Assembly (NCBI GenBank): GCA_000436475.1
Contig: FR886142.1
Span: 1-20,583 of the forward strand
From: Eubacterium sp. CAG:248
GTDB lineage: Bacteria; Bacillota; Clostridia; Lachnospirales; Lachnospiraceae
Direction of reading: 5' to 3'
DNA length: 20,583 bases
Shown: positions 1-7,354 of the stretch, piece after piece
Numbering within the stretch: the first letter of the stretch is position 1
Layout: each line of letters starts with the position of its first letter
The notes under the pieces: generated by a model
Told to the model about the DNA's origin: nothing
Databases searched by the model: none
Seen by the model: the letters and a program-made list of their open reading frames with translations, nothing else
Translations under genes and position numbers: made by a program

Positions 1-2
1 GG

Positions 3-122
3 CGGGACTTTTTGCGACTTATAGGACAAAATGTGTTGATAGAAAATGCTGTAACAACTTTACACGGAATAGGTTTTAGAATTATTTTTAAACTTGTATA
101 TATGAAATATAAATACAAATAA
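3..122 (+). CDS. C-terminal fragment, possibly an OmpR/PhoB-type response regulator
   Basis: An open frame enters from the left edge and stops at TAA 120-122, giving 39 residues. The stretch TTLHGIGFRI resembles the closing beta-hairpin of OmpR/PhoB winged-helix domains (usual form TVRGVGYRF), and LRLIGQN before it fits the end of the recognition-helix region. That family resemblance is my only evidence, and the fragment is short. The last ten residues are basic and tyrosine-rich. The stop codon lies inside the upstream half of the LytTR direct repeat of the next gene, so the two genes are tightly packed. It could equally be an unrelated hypothetical protein. Confidence 0.4.
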   Translation, partial: RDFLRLIGQNVLIENAVTTLHGIGFRIIFKLVYMKYKYK

Positions 123-147
123 GCACTGATTAGTTACCAAATAGCAC
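115..147 (+). promoter_or_regulatory. LytTR-type direct repeat upstream of the response regulator
   Basis: ACAAATAAGCAC (115-126) and ACCAAATAGCAC (136-147) match at 9 of 12 positions and start exactly 21 bp apart, which is two helical turns. LytTR response regulators (AgrA, ComE, PlnC types) bind direct repeats with this periodicity. The downstream half is identical to both halves of the pair at 2550-2582. I infer that the regulator encoded at 296-1063 binds here and controls its own gene. Confidence 0.7.
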
Positions 148-154
148 ATTGATA

Positions 155-183
155 TTGCAACAATAATGCTATCGTGTTACTGT
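155..183 (+). promoter_or_regulatory. Putative regulated promoter of the response regulator
   Basis: TTGCAA (155-160), a 17-bp spacer and TACTGT (178-183). The -35-like block sits at exactly the same distance (7 bp) from the LytTR repeat as TTGCAT in the peptide-operon promoter. The -10 is poor, as expected for an activator-dependent promoter. The 5' leader would be about 105 nt. Confidence 0.5.
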
Positions 184-295
184 GTGTATTGTAATAATAA
201 TGAGTATATGGGTTGAGAAAGCATAAATCATATATTATAAGATTGTGTTGTTAGTGGCTGATAAAAGAAAAGTGAAATAAAGGGATTGGACAGAT

Positions 296-1063
296 ATGAG
301 AACAATAGAAATAGCAGTATGTGATGATGAACAGATATATATAGACAGGATTGTAAAGTATATAGAAGTATATTCAGAAGAATATGAACTAGATATTAAT
401 GTTACAGCATATAATTCGGGAAATAGTCTGTTAAAAGATATAGAAGACGACCAGTCAAAATATGATATTATATTTCTAGATGTTGAAATGCCTAATATTG
501 ATGGTGTTGATACGGCGAGGAAAATCAGAAAGATTACTAAAGATGTAATAATATGTTTTGTTACAAGCTATGATAAGTATGCAATACAGGCGTATGGTGT
601 TGAAGCTCTGGCATATGTGGTTAAGCCGGTAGCATATGCAGAGTTAAAAAGGGTGCTTGCAAGAGCTGTTGTTCTTGTTCAATATGCTTATGATTATAAA
701 GAAGCTGAAGAACGTTATATAGAAGTGCCGGTTGCCAGAGATACCAGAATAGTAGATGTAAGAACAATACAGTATATAGAAAAAAGAAGAAATCAGTGTG
801 TGCTGCATTGTACAGATGCAGAGATAACGTGTTATGAGACATTAAAGAAACTATGCAGCAGATTAGACAAGAACACATTCATATATGTACATCAAGGATA
901 TATAGTGAATTTCAATTCTATAAAAGAAGTTAAAGAAAATGTAGTATGTCTTGGAGATGGGGTTGAAGTACCTTTAAGCAGAAGCCATTATAAGACAGTG
1001 AAAGACAGACATATGAGCAAGATAAGGAAATTACTTGAAGAAAGAAAATGCAATAAAATATGA
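296..1063 (+). CDS. LytTR-family response regulator (AgrA/ComE/PlnC type)
   Basis: This is a cytoplasmic DNA-binding response regulator of 255 residues. The receiver domain spans about residues 3-125. It has the acidic pair D10-D11, the phosphoacceptor D62 in IIFLDVEMP, T90 and the conserved K110-P111. A LytTR DNA-binding domain follows at about 140-245, with the typical IQYIEKRRNQCVLHC and FIYVHQGYIVNFNSI stretches. Such regulators pair with GHKL kinases to respond to secreted peptides and activate bacteriocin or competence operons. The GHKL kinase gene lies next to it but is convergent, not co-transcribed. The repeats at 115-147 suggest autoregulation. The start ATG follows AAAGGGA with somewhat long spacing. 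The domain assignment is secure; the target promoters are inferred from the shared repeats. Confidence 0.93.
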   Translation: MRTIEIAVCDDEQIYIDRIVKYIEVYSEEYELDINVTAYNSGNSLLKDIEDDQSKYDIIFLDVEMPNIDGVDTARKIRKITKDVIICFVTSYDKYAIQAYGVEALAYVVKPVAYAELKRVLARAVVLVQYAYDYKEAEERYIEVPVARDTRIVDVRTIQYIEKRRNQCVLHCTDAEITCYETLKKLCSRLDKNTFIYVHQGYIVNFNSIKEVKENVVCLGDGVEVPLSRSHYKTVKDRHMSKIRKLLEERKCNKI

Positions 1064-1162
1064 AAGAACCCGATTATAGTAAAATATAGTAGCATTATGT
1101 TAAAATGTCAGAATTAAATATATCAGATAATTATACAACAGTTGTAAATATAATATATAAAT

Positions 1163-1195
1163 ATACATTCCATATGAAAATAATATGAAATGTAT
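1163..1195. terminator. AT-rich hairpin between convergent regulator and kinase genes
   Basis: ATACATTCCATAT (1163-1175) pairs with ATATGAAATGTAT (1183-1195). The 13-bp stem has one mismatch and a 7-nt loop. It lies between the 3' ends of two convergent genes, so it probably acts as a bidirectional terminator. T-richness follows on both sides, but there is no long clean T-run. Confidence 0.5.
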
Positions 1196-1198
1196 TCT

Positions 1199-2488
1199 TT
1201 ATATATAATTAGGAATAAGTATATCAACTCTGAACATAGTATTATTATAATCAATGTCAATTGTACCACCACATTTATTGATGGTGTTAGTAACGCTGAT
1301 AATACCTAATCCGTGCAGAGGATTAGCCTTAGTACCAGAAGAAGGTTTGCTTGAGATAAAGTGACCTTCTCTTTTTTTGATTGTTTCGTGGTGATTATTC
1401 TCACAATGTATTGAAAGATAAGTGCCAACCTGATTAATTGCGAGTTTAATATATCCGTCATTAAGTTTGGCTGCGGCAGTTATGGCATTGTCAAGTATAT
1501 TTCCCAGAACAGTTATAAGAGTAAAATCGTTAATGTATATATTATTAAAGTCTAAATCAGTATCAAAGGATATATTTTTATCATCACATATCAGCTTCTT
1601 GGAGTTAATGAGCGCAGATATAGTTGATGAGGCAGAGAATATAGTCTGTGTCTGATTAAGTTCATCAGATATTTTATGTATATAATCGTGAATCTGTATA
1701 TTCTTATCTTCGGCAGCAAGACTATCTATAATTACCAGATGATTTTTCATATCGTGTCTTAGTGTGTGAAGCTGTTGCAATTTGTTATCAAGCTGGTTAT
1801 TATATTGGGATTCCATATCTGCTTTTTCAAGCTGGATTTTGTTGATGGCATTTTCTTCAAGAGTAATGGCTATTCTTGTATAAGTTGTCAGGCAGATTAT
1901 AATGATAAATGCAATCAGTATGAAAAGAATGGGAAGTAGTTGTTCAGGGTTAATAATCGTAGGTTCTATAAGTACAGGAGATATTGATAAAGCAACAATA
2001 GTGGCTATAGCAATGAAATAATAAAGAAAAATATAAGGTTTAGCTGTGCGTAAATCTTTTACCTTGTTAGTATTAAAATACATACAGGCGATAATATAAG
2101 ATATTATAATGCCTGACACTGAATTATAATGTGTATATAACTGATTAGAGGCAACTTGTAATAAATCCCTGAAAACAAATGCATGAAGTAGTATAATTAC
2201 AAAAGTTGAAATATAATCATATATAAAATACTTAATAGCGGTAATAAAACGTCTGGTAATTGTGTTATTACAGCTTATTAAGATATAAAAGAGTATAGAG
2301 ATATTAAGTATATAAACAGTCCAATCAGGTAATGTTATCATAGCATAAAATATTTCTAATAAGAAAAATACAGGTCTGAAAATATGTTTATAATGAAAAT
2401 TATAGCCATTATTTTTAATGAATAAATCTATAATTAAAAAATCAAAGCTATTCTCAATAATATCAAAGAAAATGTCGTAGTAGTTCAT
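1199..2488 (-). CDS. GHKL-family sensor histidine kinase (AgrC/BlpH/PlnB-like)
   Basis: This is a membrane histidine kinase of 429 residues. The N-terminal ~205 residues form several hydrophobic segments (about 40-70, 85-107, 125-138, 152-173 and 185-202), the layout of polytopic peptide-pheromone receptors. The dimerisation/phosphoacceptor motif is LRHDMKNH with H245. The ATP-binding domain has an N-box LGNILDNAI (N330, N334) and a G-box HGLGIISV near 392-399. This is the HPK10/GHKL group that senses secreted peptides and phosphorylates LytTR regulators. The probable partner is the convergent regulator at 296-1063, and the probable ligand is one of the double-glycine peptides beginning at 2642. 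A run of six G lies 5 nt before the ATG as ribosome binding site. It has its own consensus promoter. Confidence 0.92.
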   Translation of the reverse strand: MNYYDIFFDIIENSFDFLIIDLFIKNNGYNFHYKHIFRPVFFLLEIFYAMITLPDWTVYILNISILFYILISCNNTITRRFITAIKYFIYDYISTFVIILLHAFVFRDLLQVASNQLYTHYNSVSGIIISYIIACMYFNTNKVKDLRTAKPYIFLYYFIAIATIVALSISPVLIEPTIINPEQLLPILFILIAFIIIICLTTYTRIAITLEENAINKIQLEKADMESQYNNQLDNKLQQLHTLRHDMKNHLVIIDSLAAEDKNIQIHDYIHKISDELNQTQTIFSASSTISALINSKKLICDDKNISFDTDLDFNNIYINDFTLITVLGNILDNAITAAAKLNDGYIKLAINQVGTYLSIHCENNHHETIKKREGHFISSKPSSGTKANPLHGLGIISVTNTINKCGGTIDIDYNNTMFRVDILIPNYI

Positions 2489-2516
2489 AAATACCCCCCA
2501 ATTTACTCATAAAAAC

Positions 2517-2544
2517 ATTATACAAGATGTAAAAAATATGTCAA
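2517..2544 (-). promoter_or_regulatory. Consensus sigma-A promoter of the histidine kinase gene
   Basis: Read on the minus strand, TTGACA (2544-2539), a 16-bp spacer and TATAAT (2522-2517). Both hexamers are perfect. The promoter fires leftwards into the kinase gene, 5 bp from the LytTR repeat that serves the divergent peptide operon. The kinase is therefore probably made constitutively. Confidence 0.75.
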
Positions 2545-2549
2545 ATTAT

Positions 2550-2582
2550 ACCAAATAGCACCGTTTAAATACCAAATAGCAC
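2550..2582 (+). promoter_or_regulatory. Perfect LytTR-type direct repeat upstream of the peptide operon
   Basis: ACCAAATAGCAC occurs at 2550-2561 and again, identically, at 2571-2582, with a 21-bp start-to-start distance. This is the classic arrangement bound by dimers of LytTR regulators. The same 12-mer occurs at 136-147 before the regulator gene. I infer a binding site for the regulator encoded at 296-1063. Confidence 0.8.
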
Positions 2583-2589
2583 ATGTCTA

Positions 2590-2618
2590 TTGCATTGGAA
2601 ATATAGAAGTGATATGTT
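2590..2618 (+). promoter_or_regulatory. Putative activator-dependent promoter of the peptide/bacteriocin operon
   Basis: TTGCAT (2590-2595), a 17-bp spacer and TATGTT (2613-2618), in the same spacing to the LytTR repeat as the regulator promoter. Positions 136-160 and 2571-2595 match at 21 of 25 bases. With this -10 the leader before the first ATG would be only about 17 nt, starting at the ribosome binding site. An alternative -10, TATAGA at 2602-2607, lacks a counterpart in the other promoter. Confidence 0.5.
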
Positions 2619-2641
2619 TGCTGAGAAAGGAGATGATAAAA

Positions 2642-2776
2642 ATGAACTATATCAGTTTTTTTATGCCAGTATCAGAAATTGAACAAATGAATATTAGTGG
2701 TGGAAGTTCAAAAGGAAAAGAAACCTATTGGAAAAATGTGTATGATGTATTGTTGAATTTATTTGGAATGAAATAA
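2642..2776 (+). CDS. Double-glycine leader peptide, candidate inducing pheromone
   Basis: This small gene encodes 44 residues and is preceded by AAAGGAG (2626-2632). Residues 1-21 form a leader ending S-G-G with V-12, S-11, E-8 and I-4, matching the LSxxELxxIxGG consensus cut by C39-peptidase exporters. Cleavage after G21 would release 23 residues (SSKGKETYWK... ending NLFGMK), a short lysine-containing peptide whose YWKNVYDVLLNLF segment could form an amphipathic helix. The size, the lack of GxxxG motifs and the position as first gene after the LytTR-regulated promoter fit an inducing pheromone of the PlnA/BlpC kind. That role is inference; it could also be a bacteriocin peptide. Confidence 0.75.
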   Translation: MNYISFFMPVSEIEQMNISGGSSKGKETYWKNVYDVLLNLFGMK

Positions 2777-2817
2777 ATTCATATATACACAAAGTGCAAA
2801 AAAATGAGGGAATATGT

Positions 2818-2988
2818 GTGAAGAAACAAAGTAAAGTACAAATTCTTATTATAACTATAATGATATTATTGTGCATATTATCAGTAACTTATACATTGAT
2901 AATATATCATAAAGTTATTATTAGAGATGTGATTTTATTAATCATTTTTTTATTATTAATTATATTTTTATGCAGGAAGAATAATTAA
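2818..2988 (+). CDS. Small two-TM membrane protein, candidate immunity protein
   Basis: The product is 56 residues, starting at GTG 2818 because GAGGG (2806-2810) sits 7 nt upstream. An earlier in-frame GTG at 2794 has no ribosome binding site. It begins MKKQSK and has two hydrophobic segments, about residues 9-29 and 37-52, with a short basic turn between and RKNN at the end. I recognise no family. Small two-TM cationic proteins beside class II bacteriocin genes often confer self-immunity, and the product at 8012-8170 has the same design. The function is inferred from position only. Confidence 0.65.
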   Translation: MKKQSKVQILIITIMILLCILSVTYTLIIYHKVIIRDVILLIIFLLLIIFLCRKNN

Positions 2989-3040
2989 TAGAAATATTAA
3001 TAGTAAGTATCAAATGTAATTTTATTATAAGGAGAAGAAT

Positions 3041-3196
3041 ATGTATAAAGATTTAAATGAAATGAACATGGAAGAATTAATATGTACCGATGGTGGAGTT
3101 GGATGGTTAGCTGTAGCAGGTGCTGTAGTGACAATAGGTACCTTGGTTTCGTGGGGATATGAAATATATGAAGGCTGGAAAGATTATACTAGATAG
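3041..3196 (+). CDS. Double-glycine bacteriocin-like peptide 1
   Basis: The product is 51 residues, preceded by AAGGAG with 6-nt spacing. The leader (1-19) ends D-G-G with M-12, E-8, L-7. The predicted mature peptide has 32 residues. It starts VGWLAVAGAVV, a membrane-seeking segment rich in Gly, Ala and Val, and ends in an aromatic, charged part with YEIYEGWKDYTR. This is the general look of unmodified class II, possibly two-peptide, bacteriocins. It shares a Y-E-[I/V]-Y-x-G motif with the peptide at 7731-7928. A likely partner is the next gene, 25 nt downstream. Export would use the C39 transporter at 3570. Confidence 0.78.
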   Translation: MYKDLNEMNMEELICTDGGVGWLAVAGAVVTIGTLVSWGYEIYEGWKDYTR

Positions 3197-3221
3197 TAAA
3201 AAAATAAAAGGGATTAAGATT

Positions 3222-3365
3222 ATGAAGTTTGAAGAATTAAATGAAAATGAACTTTTTAGGATAAAAGGTGGGGAAGATAATTCGTTGTTTTATCAAATTG
3301 GCTGGTGGTTAGCTGAACGATTTAAGTATAGGGATAATATTGGTTCTTCTGGTGGTCACTTTTAG
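3222..3365 (+). CDS. Double-glycine bacteriocin-like peptide 2
   Basis: The product is 47 residues. I chose ATG 3222 rather than the in-frame upstream start at 3159 because only then does the leader have normal length; the upstream start would also overlap the preceding gene. MKFEELNENELFRIKGG is an excellent leader (L-12, E-8, L-7, I-4, G-2, G-1). The predicted mature peptide of 30 residues is aromatic and amphipathic (LFYQIGWWLAERFKY) and ends in a Gly/Ser-rich tail, GSSGGHF. The weak ribosome binding site is AAAGGGA. Directly behind peptide 1, it may form a two-peptide bacteriocin with it. Confidence 0.75.
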   Translation: MKFEELNENELFRIKGGEDNSLFYQIGWWLAERFKYRDNIGSSGGHF

Positions 3366-3409
3366 TTGATAGAGTGAATTATATTTACAAATTTAATATT
3401 AGTTTAAAG

Positions 3410-3480
3410 AGGTTGTTGTATTAAAACTTTTATATATTAATAAAACTTTCAAGTTAAATATATATTTAATATGGCAACCT
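3410..3480 (+). other. Intercistronic RNA hairpin between peptide genes and exporter gene
   Basis: Positions 3410-3425 (AGGTTGTTGTATTAAA) pair continuously with 3465-3480 (TTTAATATGGCAACCT) as RNA. The helix has 16 bp, three of them G-U, and encloses a 39-nt AT-rich loop. No T-run follows on the plus strand, so a simple terminator is unlikely. It may stabilise or process the mRNA, giving more peptide than exporter transcript. Nothing else is recognisable in the 204-bp gap 3366-3569. Confidence 0.5.
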
Positions 3481-3569
3481 AATTAATAACATTGATTTAA
3501 ATGGAGTATTTATTGATGAATATCACAAATTAAGATTAAGAATATACCATTGATTGGAGTACAGGATAG

Positions 3570-5765
3570 ATGAAATACTATTGCATAAAACAACACGATA
3601 TTACAGATTGTGGGGCTGCATGTCTTGCAACTATATGTAAACAGAATGGTTACAAAATAGGTATTACCAGAATTCGTGAGGTTGCAGGAACAGATAAGCA
3701 GGGGACTAATGTATATGGAATAATAAAAGCAGCAGAGGAGCTAGGTTTTAGTGCTAAAGGTGTTAAAGGAAATAAAGAGGCTTTTTTTTCTGATTTTCCA
3801 TTGCCATGCATTGCACATGTTATAGTCGATGGTAATTTATTGCACTATGTGGTTATACATAAAATTACTAAAAAACAGATTATTATAGCTGACCCAGGAG
3901 TTGGGATAGTTAAGCTTACACCAGAAGAGTTCTTTGGAGAAGTACATAAAGAAGGGAAAGCACCTAAATATCAATGGAGTGGAGTGCTTATACTTCTTGT
4001 GAAATCAGACAGTTTTCAAACAGGAGATGAAACTAAAGGATTATTTCAGCGTTTTATTCATTTGTTATTGCCACAGAAAAAACTAATAGTTCATATATTT
4101 GCAGCTTCGCTTATATATACATTGTTAGGTATATTAGCAGCGTTTTATTTTAAGGTGCTGGTAGATGACATTTTACCAGATAGTTTAATGAAAACACTCA
4201 CAACATTATCTATTGGTATAATCGTCCTGAATATTTTTAAAGTTATATTGAATGCTTTTAGGACACATCTTTTATTGTATCTGAGTCAGAAACTGGATAT
4301 AGCATTGTTGCTAGGATATTACAGGCATGTTTTAGAACTTCCAATGAATTTCTTTGGAACAAGAAAAGTTGGTGAGATTGTATCCAGATTTAACGATGCA
4401 TCTAAGGTAAGAGATGCTATTTCAGGTGCAACACTTACTATAATGATAGATACACTAATGGCTGTAGGTGGAGCAATAATTCTGTATCTACAGAATGCAC
4501 AGATGTTTGGCATAACTGTAATTATGGTATTGTTGTATTTGATTATAGTTCTTACATTTAATAAATGGTATGAACAGTTGAACAGGAAACAGATGGAAGA
4601 TAATGCGCAACTGACCTCATATCTTGTAGAGTCATTAAATGGGATTCAGACAGTTAAGGCATACAATGCAGAAAGAAAAGTGAATCGTGAGACGGAAATA
4701 AAATTTGTAAAATTGTTAAAAAGCATATTTGATTTAAGCTGGGTAAGTAATCTGCAATCTTCACTTAAAACATTTGTTGAGCTTGTAGGAGGGGTTGTAA
4801 TACTATGGGTTGGAAGTGTGTGCGTTATTAAGGGTCAGATTACAATAGGTCAGTTAATAACATTTAATTCTTTGCTTGTATATTTTTTAGATCCTGTAAA
4901 GAATTTAATTAATCTACAGCCACAGATGCAGACAGCTATTGTAGCTGCTGATAGATTAGGTGAAATATTGGATTTGGAAGCAGAAAAAGGAGAAAATGAA
5001 AGAAAGAAACTTTGTCCAGAAACTTTGGCGGGTGATATAGTCTTTAAAAATATTAATTTCAGATATGGTACAAGACAGCTTGTATTAGAAAATATAAATT
5101 TTACAATTAAAAAGGGACAAAAAGTAGCGTTTGTTGGTGAGAGCGGTTCGGGAAAGACAACTTTATCAAAATTGTTGTTACATTTATATAGGGCTGAAAG
5201 TGGAAATATTTTAATAAATGGTAATAATATAGAAGATATACAGATAGAAAGACTGAGGGATAAAATAGCATATATTTCACAGGAAACATTTCTGTTTAGT
5301 GGAAGCATATTGGATAATCTCTCGTTAGGCTTAGACTATGCAACAATGGACGATATTATAGAAGCAGCCAAAAGTGCACAAGCACATGATTTTATTAATG
5401 AGTTACCATTACGATATGAGACAAGGCTTGAAGAAAATGGAGCTAACTTGTCGGGTGGACAGAGACAGCGTTTGTCCATTGCAAGGGCAATGTTAAAGAA
5501 GCCGGATATATTGATATTAGATGAGGCTACAAGCAATCTTGATGCGATTACAGAGAGGCAGCTTGATAAAACAATTAATGAATATTCAGAAAGTATGACG
5601 ACAATATTTATTGCACATAGATTAAGCACAATTAAAAGTTGTGACCAGATATTCGTTATGGATAAAGGTAAAATCATAGAGAGAGGAACGCACGAAGAAC
5701 TAAAGAGGCTTGGTGGAAAGTACGCTATGTTAGCAAAACAGCAATCGTTGGACAATGAGGAATAG
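3570..5765 (+). CDS. Peptidase-containing ABC transporter (PCAT, C39 peptidase) for double-glycine peptides
   Basis: This is an inner-membrane exporter of 731 residues that removes double-glycine leaders and exports the mature peptides. The N-terminal C39 domain (1-140) has Q8, catalytic C14 in DITDCGAACLA, H92 in HYVVIH and D108 in ADP, so the active site looks complete. A six-helix ABC transmembrane domain spans roughly 165-440. The nucleotide-binding domain has Walker A GESGSGKTT (523-531), the signature LSGGQ (627-631), Walker B LILDE with D651-E652 and the switch H683. Length and order match LagD/ComA/PedD-type transporters. It lies between two groups of GG peptides and is followed after 3 nt by its HlyD partner. 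Substrates are inferred to be the five peptides of this locus. Confidence 0.96.
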   Translation: MKYYCIKQHDITDCGAACLATICKQNGYKIGITRIREVAGTDKQGTNVYGIIKAAEELGFSAKGVKGNKEAFFSDFPLPCIAHVIVDGNLLHYVVIHKITKKQIIIADPGVGIVKLTPEEFFGEVHKEGKAPKYQWSGVLILLVKSDSFQTGDETKGLFQRFIHLLLPQKKLIVHIFAASLIYTLLGILAAFYFKVLVDDILPDSLMKTLTTLSIGIIVLNIFKVILNAFRTHLLLYLSQKLDIALLLGYYRHVLELPMNFFGTRKVGEIVSRFNDASKVRDAISGATLTIMIDTLMAVGGAIILYLQNAQMFGITVIMVLLYLIIVLTFNKWYEQLNRKQMEDNAQLTSYLVESLNGIQTVKAYNAERKVNRETEIKFVKLLKSIFDLSWVSNLQSSLKTFVELVGGVVILWVGSVCVIKGQITIGQLITFNSLLVYFLDPVKNLINLQPQMQTAIVAADRLGEILDLEAEKGENERKKLCPETLAGDIVFKNINFRYGTRQLVLENINFTIKKGQKVAFVGESGSGKTTLSKLLLHLYRAESGNILINGNNIEDIQIERLRDKIAYISQETFLFSGSILDNLSLGLDYATMDDIIEAAKSAQAHDFINELPLRYETRLEENGANLSGGQRQRLSIARAMLKKPDILILDEATSNLDAITERQLDKTINEYSESMTTIFIAHRLSTIKSCDQIFVMDKGKIIERGTHEELKRLGGKYAMLAKQQSLDNEE

Positions 5766-5768
5766 AAG

Positions 5769-7214
5769 ATGAAACCAATAATTATGGATTTAAATGACAT
5801 ATCAGATAGCACAGAGGCATATAATGCTAAACCTAAAAAAATATTTATAATATTTATTTATCTGATATTAGGAATGTTAATATTGACAATTATATGGGCT
5901 TACTTATGGAAGCTGGATATTGTTGTAAAAAGCAATGGAATGTTTAAAATGGAGAATTCGGCTAAAGTAGTAAGTGCACAGACATCTGGCAGGATTGAAA
6001 CAATTAATATAAAAGAAGGATTGTATGTAAATAATGGAGATATTATATTGACCATTGAACATAGCAAAGATGATGAACAGTTAGAAATATATGAGGACTT
6101 ATTGTCAGAAACTGATGAAAGACTTGATATGTTAAATGGATATATGTCTTATCTTAATGGAGATATAACTGAACTCGAGGGGTATAGAGATAACTCATAT
6201 TATCAGGAATATGTAAGCCGTGCTAATATTATAAAAACTAATAAAGATGCATCAGATTTGACTAAAGATAATAAAATTACTCAATATGAACAAAATATAA
6301 AAAATATAGAAGAATCATTAATGTATTATCAAAATCAGAAAGACAAGTGTAGTGAAGCTGTTGGTTGTATTAAGAATAGAATAAATACATTTGGCGAAGA
6401 TGATACATATTATTATTTATTGGTTGATAATTACATTACTTCAAGTAATACAATAAATGAAAAGTATAAAGATAATCAAGGTATGATCACAGAAGATGGA
6501 AAGAAAGCATTAAGTAGTCTTGAACTGGAGCAGATAACAGTATTACAGCAACAGATAACATCAATAGAAGGGACTCAGCTTACACTAAGAGGAAACTTTG
6601 ATGCAGCACAGACTGAACTTTCAATAATAAAAAATGGAACAGAAAAATATTCTGATAAGACAACAGTATTGACTGAACAGAATGCAGTAAATATAGAAAT
6701 AACTAATTATGAAAACAAGAAAAAAGAATATGCAGAGAGTATTAAGACACTAAAGGACAATATTGATAAATGTGATGTTAAAGCAGAGCATAGTGGTTAT
6801 GTCAGTCTGGTAGCTCAAATAGAAGCAGGACAATATATTCAGGGTGGTATAAGTATATGTGAAATAATTCCAAAGGAGACAAGTTCGTATTATGCAGAAG
6901 TGTATGTTCCTAATCAGAATATTGGAATGATAACAGAAGGACAGAATGTTAAATTGGAAATAGCAGCATATCCTTCAAGTGAGTATGGAATGGTTGCTGG
7001 AAAAGTAGATGTTATATCTAAAGATGTAAAAATAGATAGTAGCATGGGAAGTGCATATTATCTTGTAAAAGTGTGTTGTGAACAGACGGAATTGTTTAAT
7101 AATGAAGGTGAATCAGTAAATATTATGAATGGAATGGCATGTCAGGCAAAGATAGTTACAGATGAACAAAGCGTGCTTAGATATGTATTGAATAAGATAG
7201 ATTTAATTGATTAA
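5769..7214 (+). CDS. HlyD-family bacteriocin export accessory (membrane fusion-like) protein
   Basis: The 481-residue protein is anchored by one N-terminal TM helix (about 25-46), with the bulk outside the membrane. A first lipoyl-like half-motif (about 66-97, SGRIETINIKEGLYVNNGD) precedes a long coiled-coil region (about 100-330). The second half-motif (about 336-373, AEHSGYVSLVAQIEAGQYI) and a beta-barrel domain complete the HlyD/ComB/LcnD architecture. The gene starts 3 nt after the PCAT gene with GAGGAA as ribosome binding site, so the two are translationally coupled. Gram-positive members of this family act with PCAT exporters to carry bacteriocins or pheromones through the envelope. Confidence 0.93.
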   Translation: MKPIIMDLNDISDSTEAYNAKPKKIFIIFIYLILGMLILTIIWAYLWKLDIVVKSNGMFKMENSAKVVSAQTSGRIETINIKEGLYVNNGDIILTIEHSKDDEQLEIYEDLLSETDERLDMLNGYMSYLNGDITELEGYRDNSYYQEYVSRANIIKTNKDASDLTKDNKITQYEQNIKNIEESLMYYQNQKDKCSEAVGCIKNRINTFGEDDTYYYLLVDNYITSSNTINEKYKDNQGMITEDGKKALSSLELEQITVLQQQITSIEGTQLTLRGNFDAAQTELSIIKNGTEKYSDKTTVLTEQNAVNIEITNYENKKKEYAESIKTLKDNIDKCDVKAEHSGYVSLVAQIEAGQYIQGGISICEIIPKETSSYYAEVYVPNQNIGMITEGQNVKLEIAAYPSSEYGMVAGKVDVISKDVKIDSSMGSAYYLVKVCCEQTELFNNEGESVNIMNGMACQAKIVTDEQSVLRYVLNKIDLID

Positions 7215-7354
7215 ATATCTGGCATAAGATGTATTTAACGAAGTTGCTTAGAAGTTTCTTCAAAAAGTTGGCGATGTTTAAGATAGTGCAGTGCATAGAA
7301 TATATTGCAGGTGATAAAGGTTTGAATGCTGGAATTATCTGCTTTATATAAAAA

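Noticed and set aside
3159..3221. Upstream extension of the peptide at 3222
   Set aside because: It would overlap the end of the preceding peptide gene, lacks a ribosome binding site and would give a leader far longer than normal for double-glycine peptides.
4850..5308. Long minus-strand open frames within the ABC transporter gene (also 5336-5812 and 4319-4513)
   Set aside because: They are antisense shadows of a strongly conserved ABC ATPase/peptidase gene, with low-complexity translations and no ribosome binding sites.
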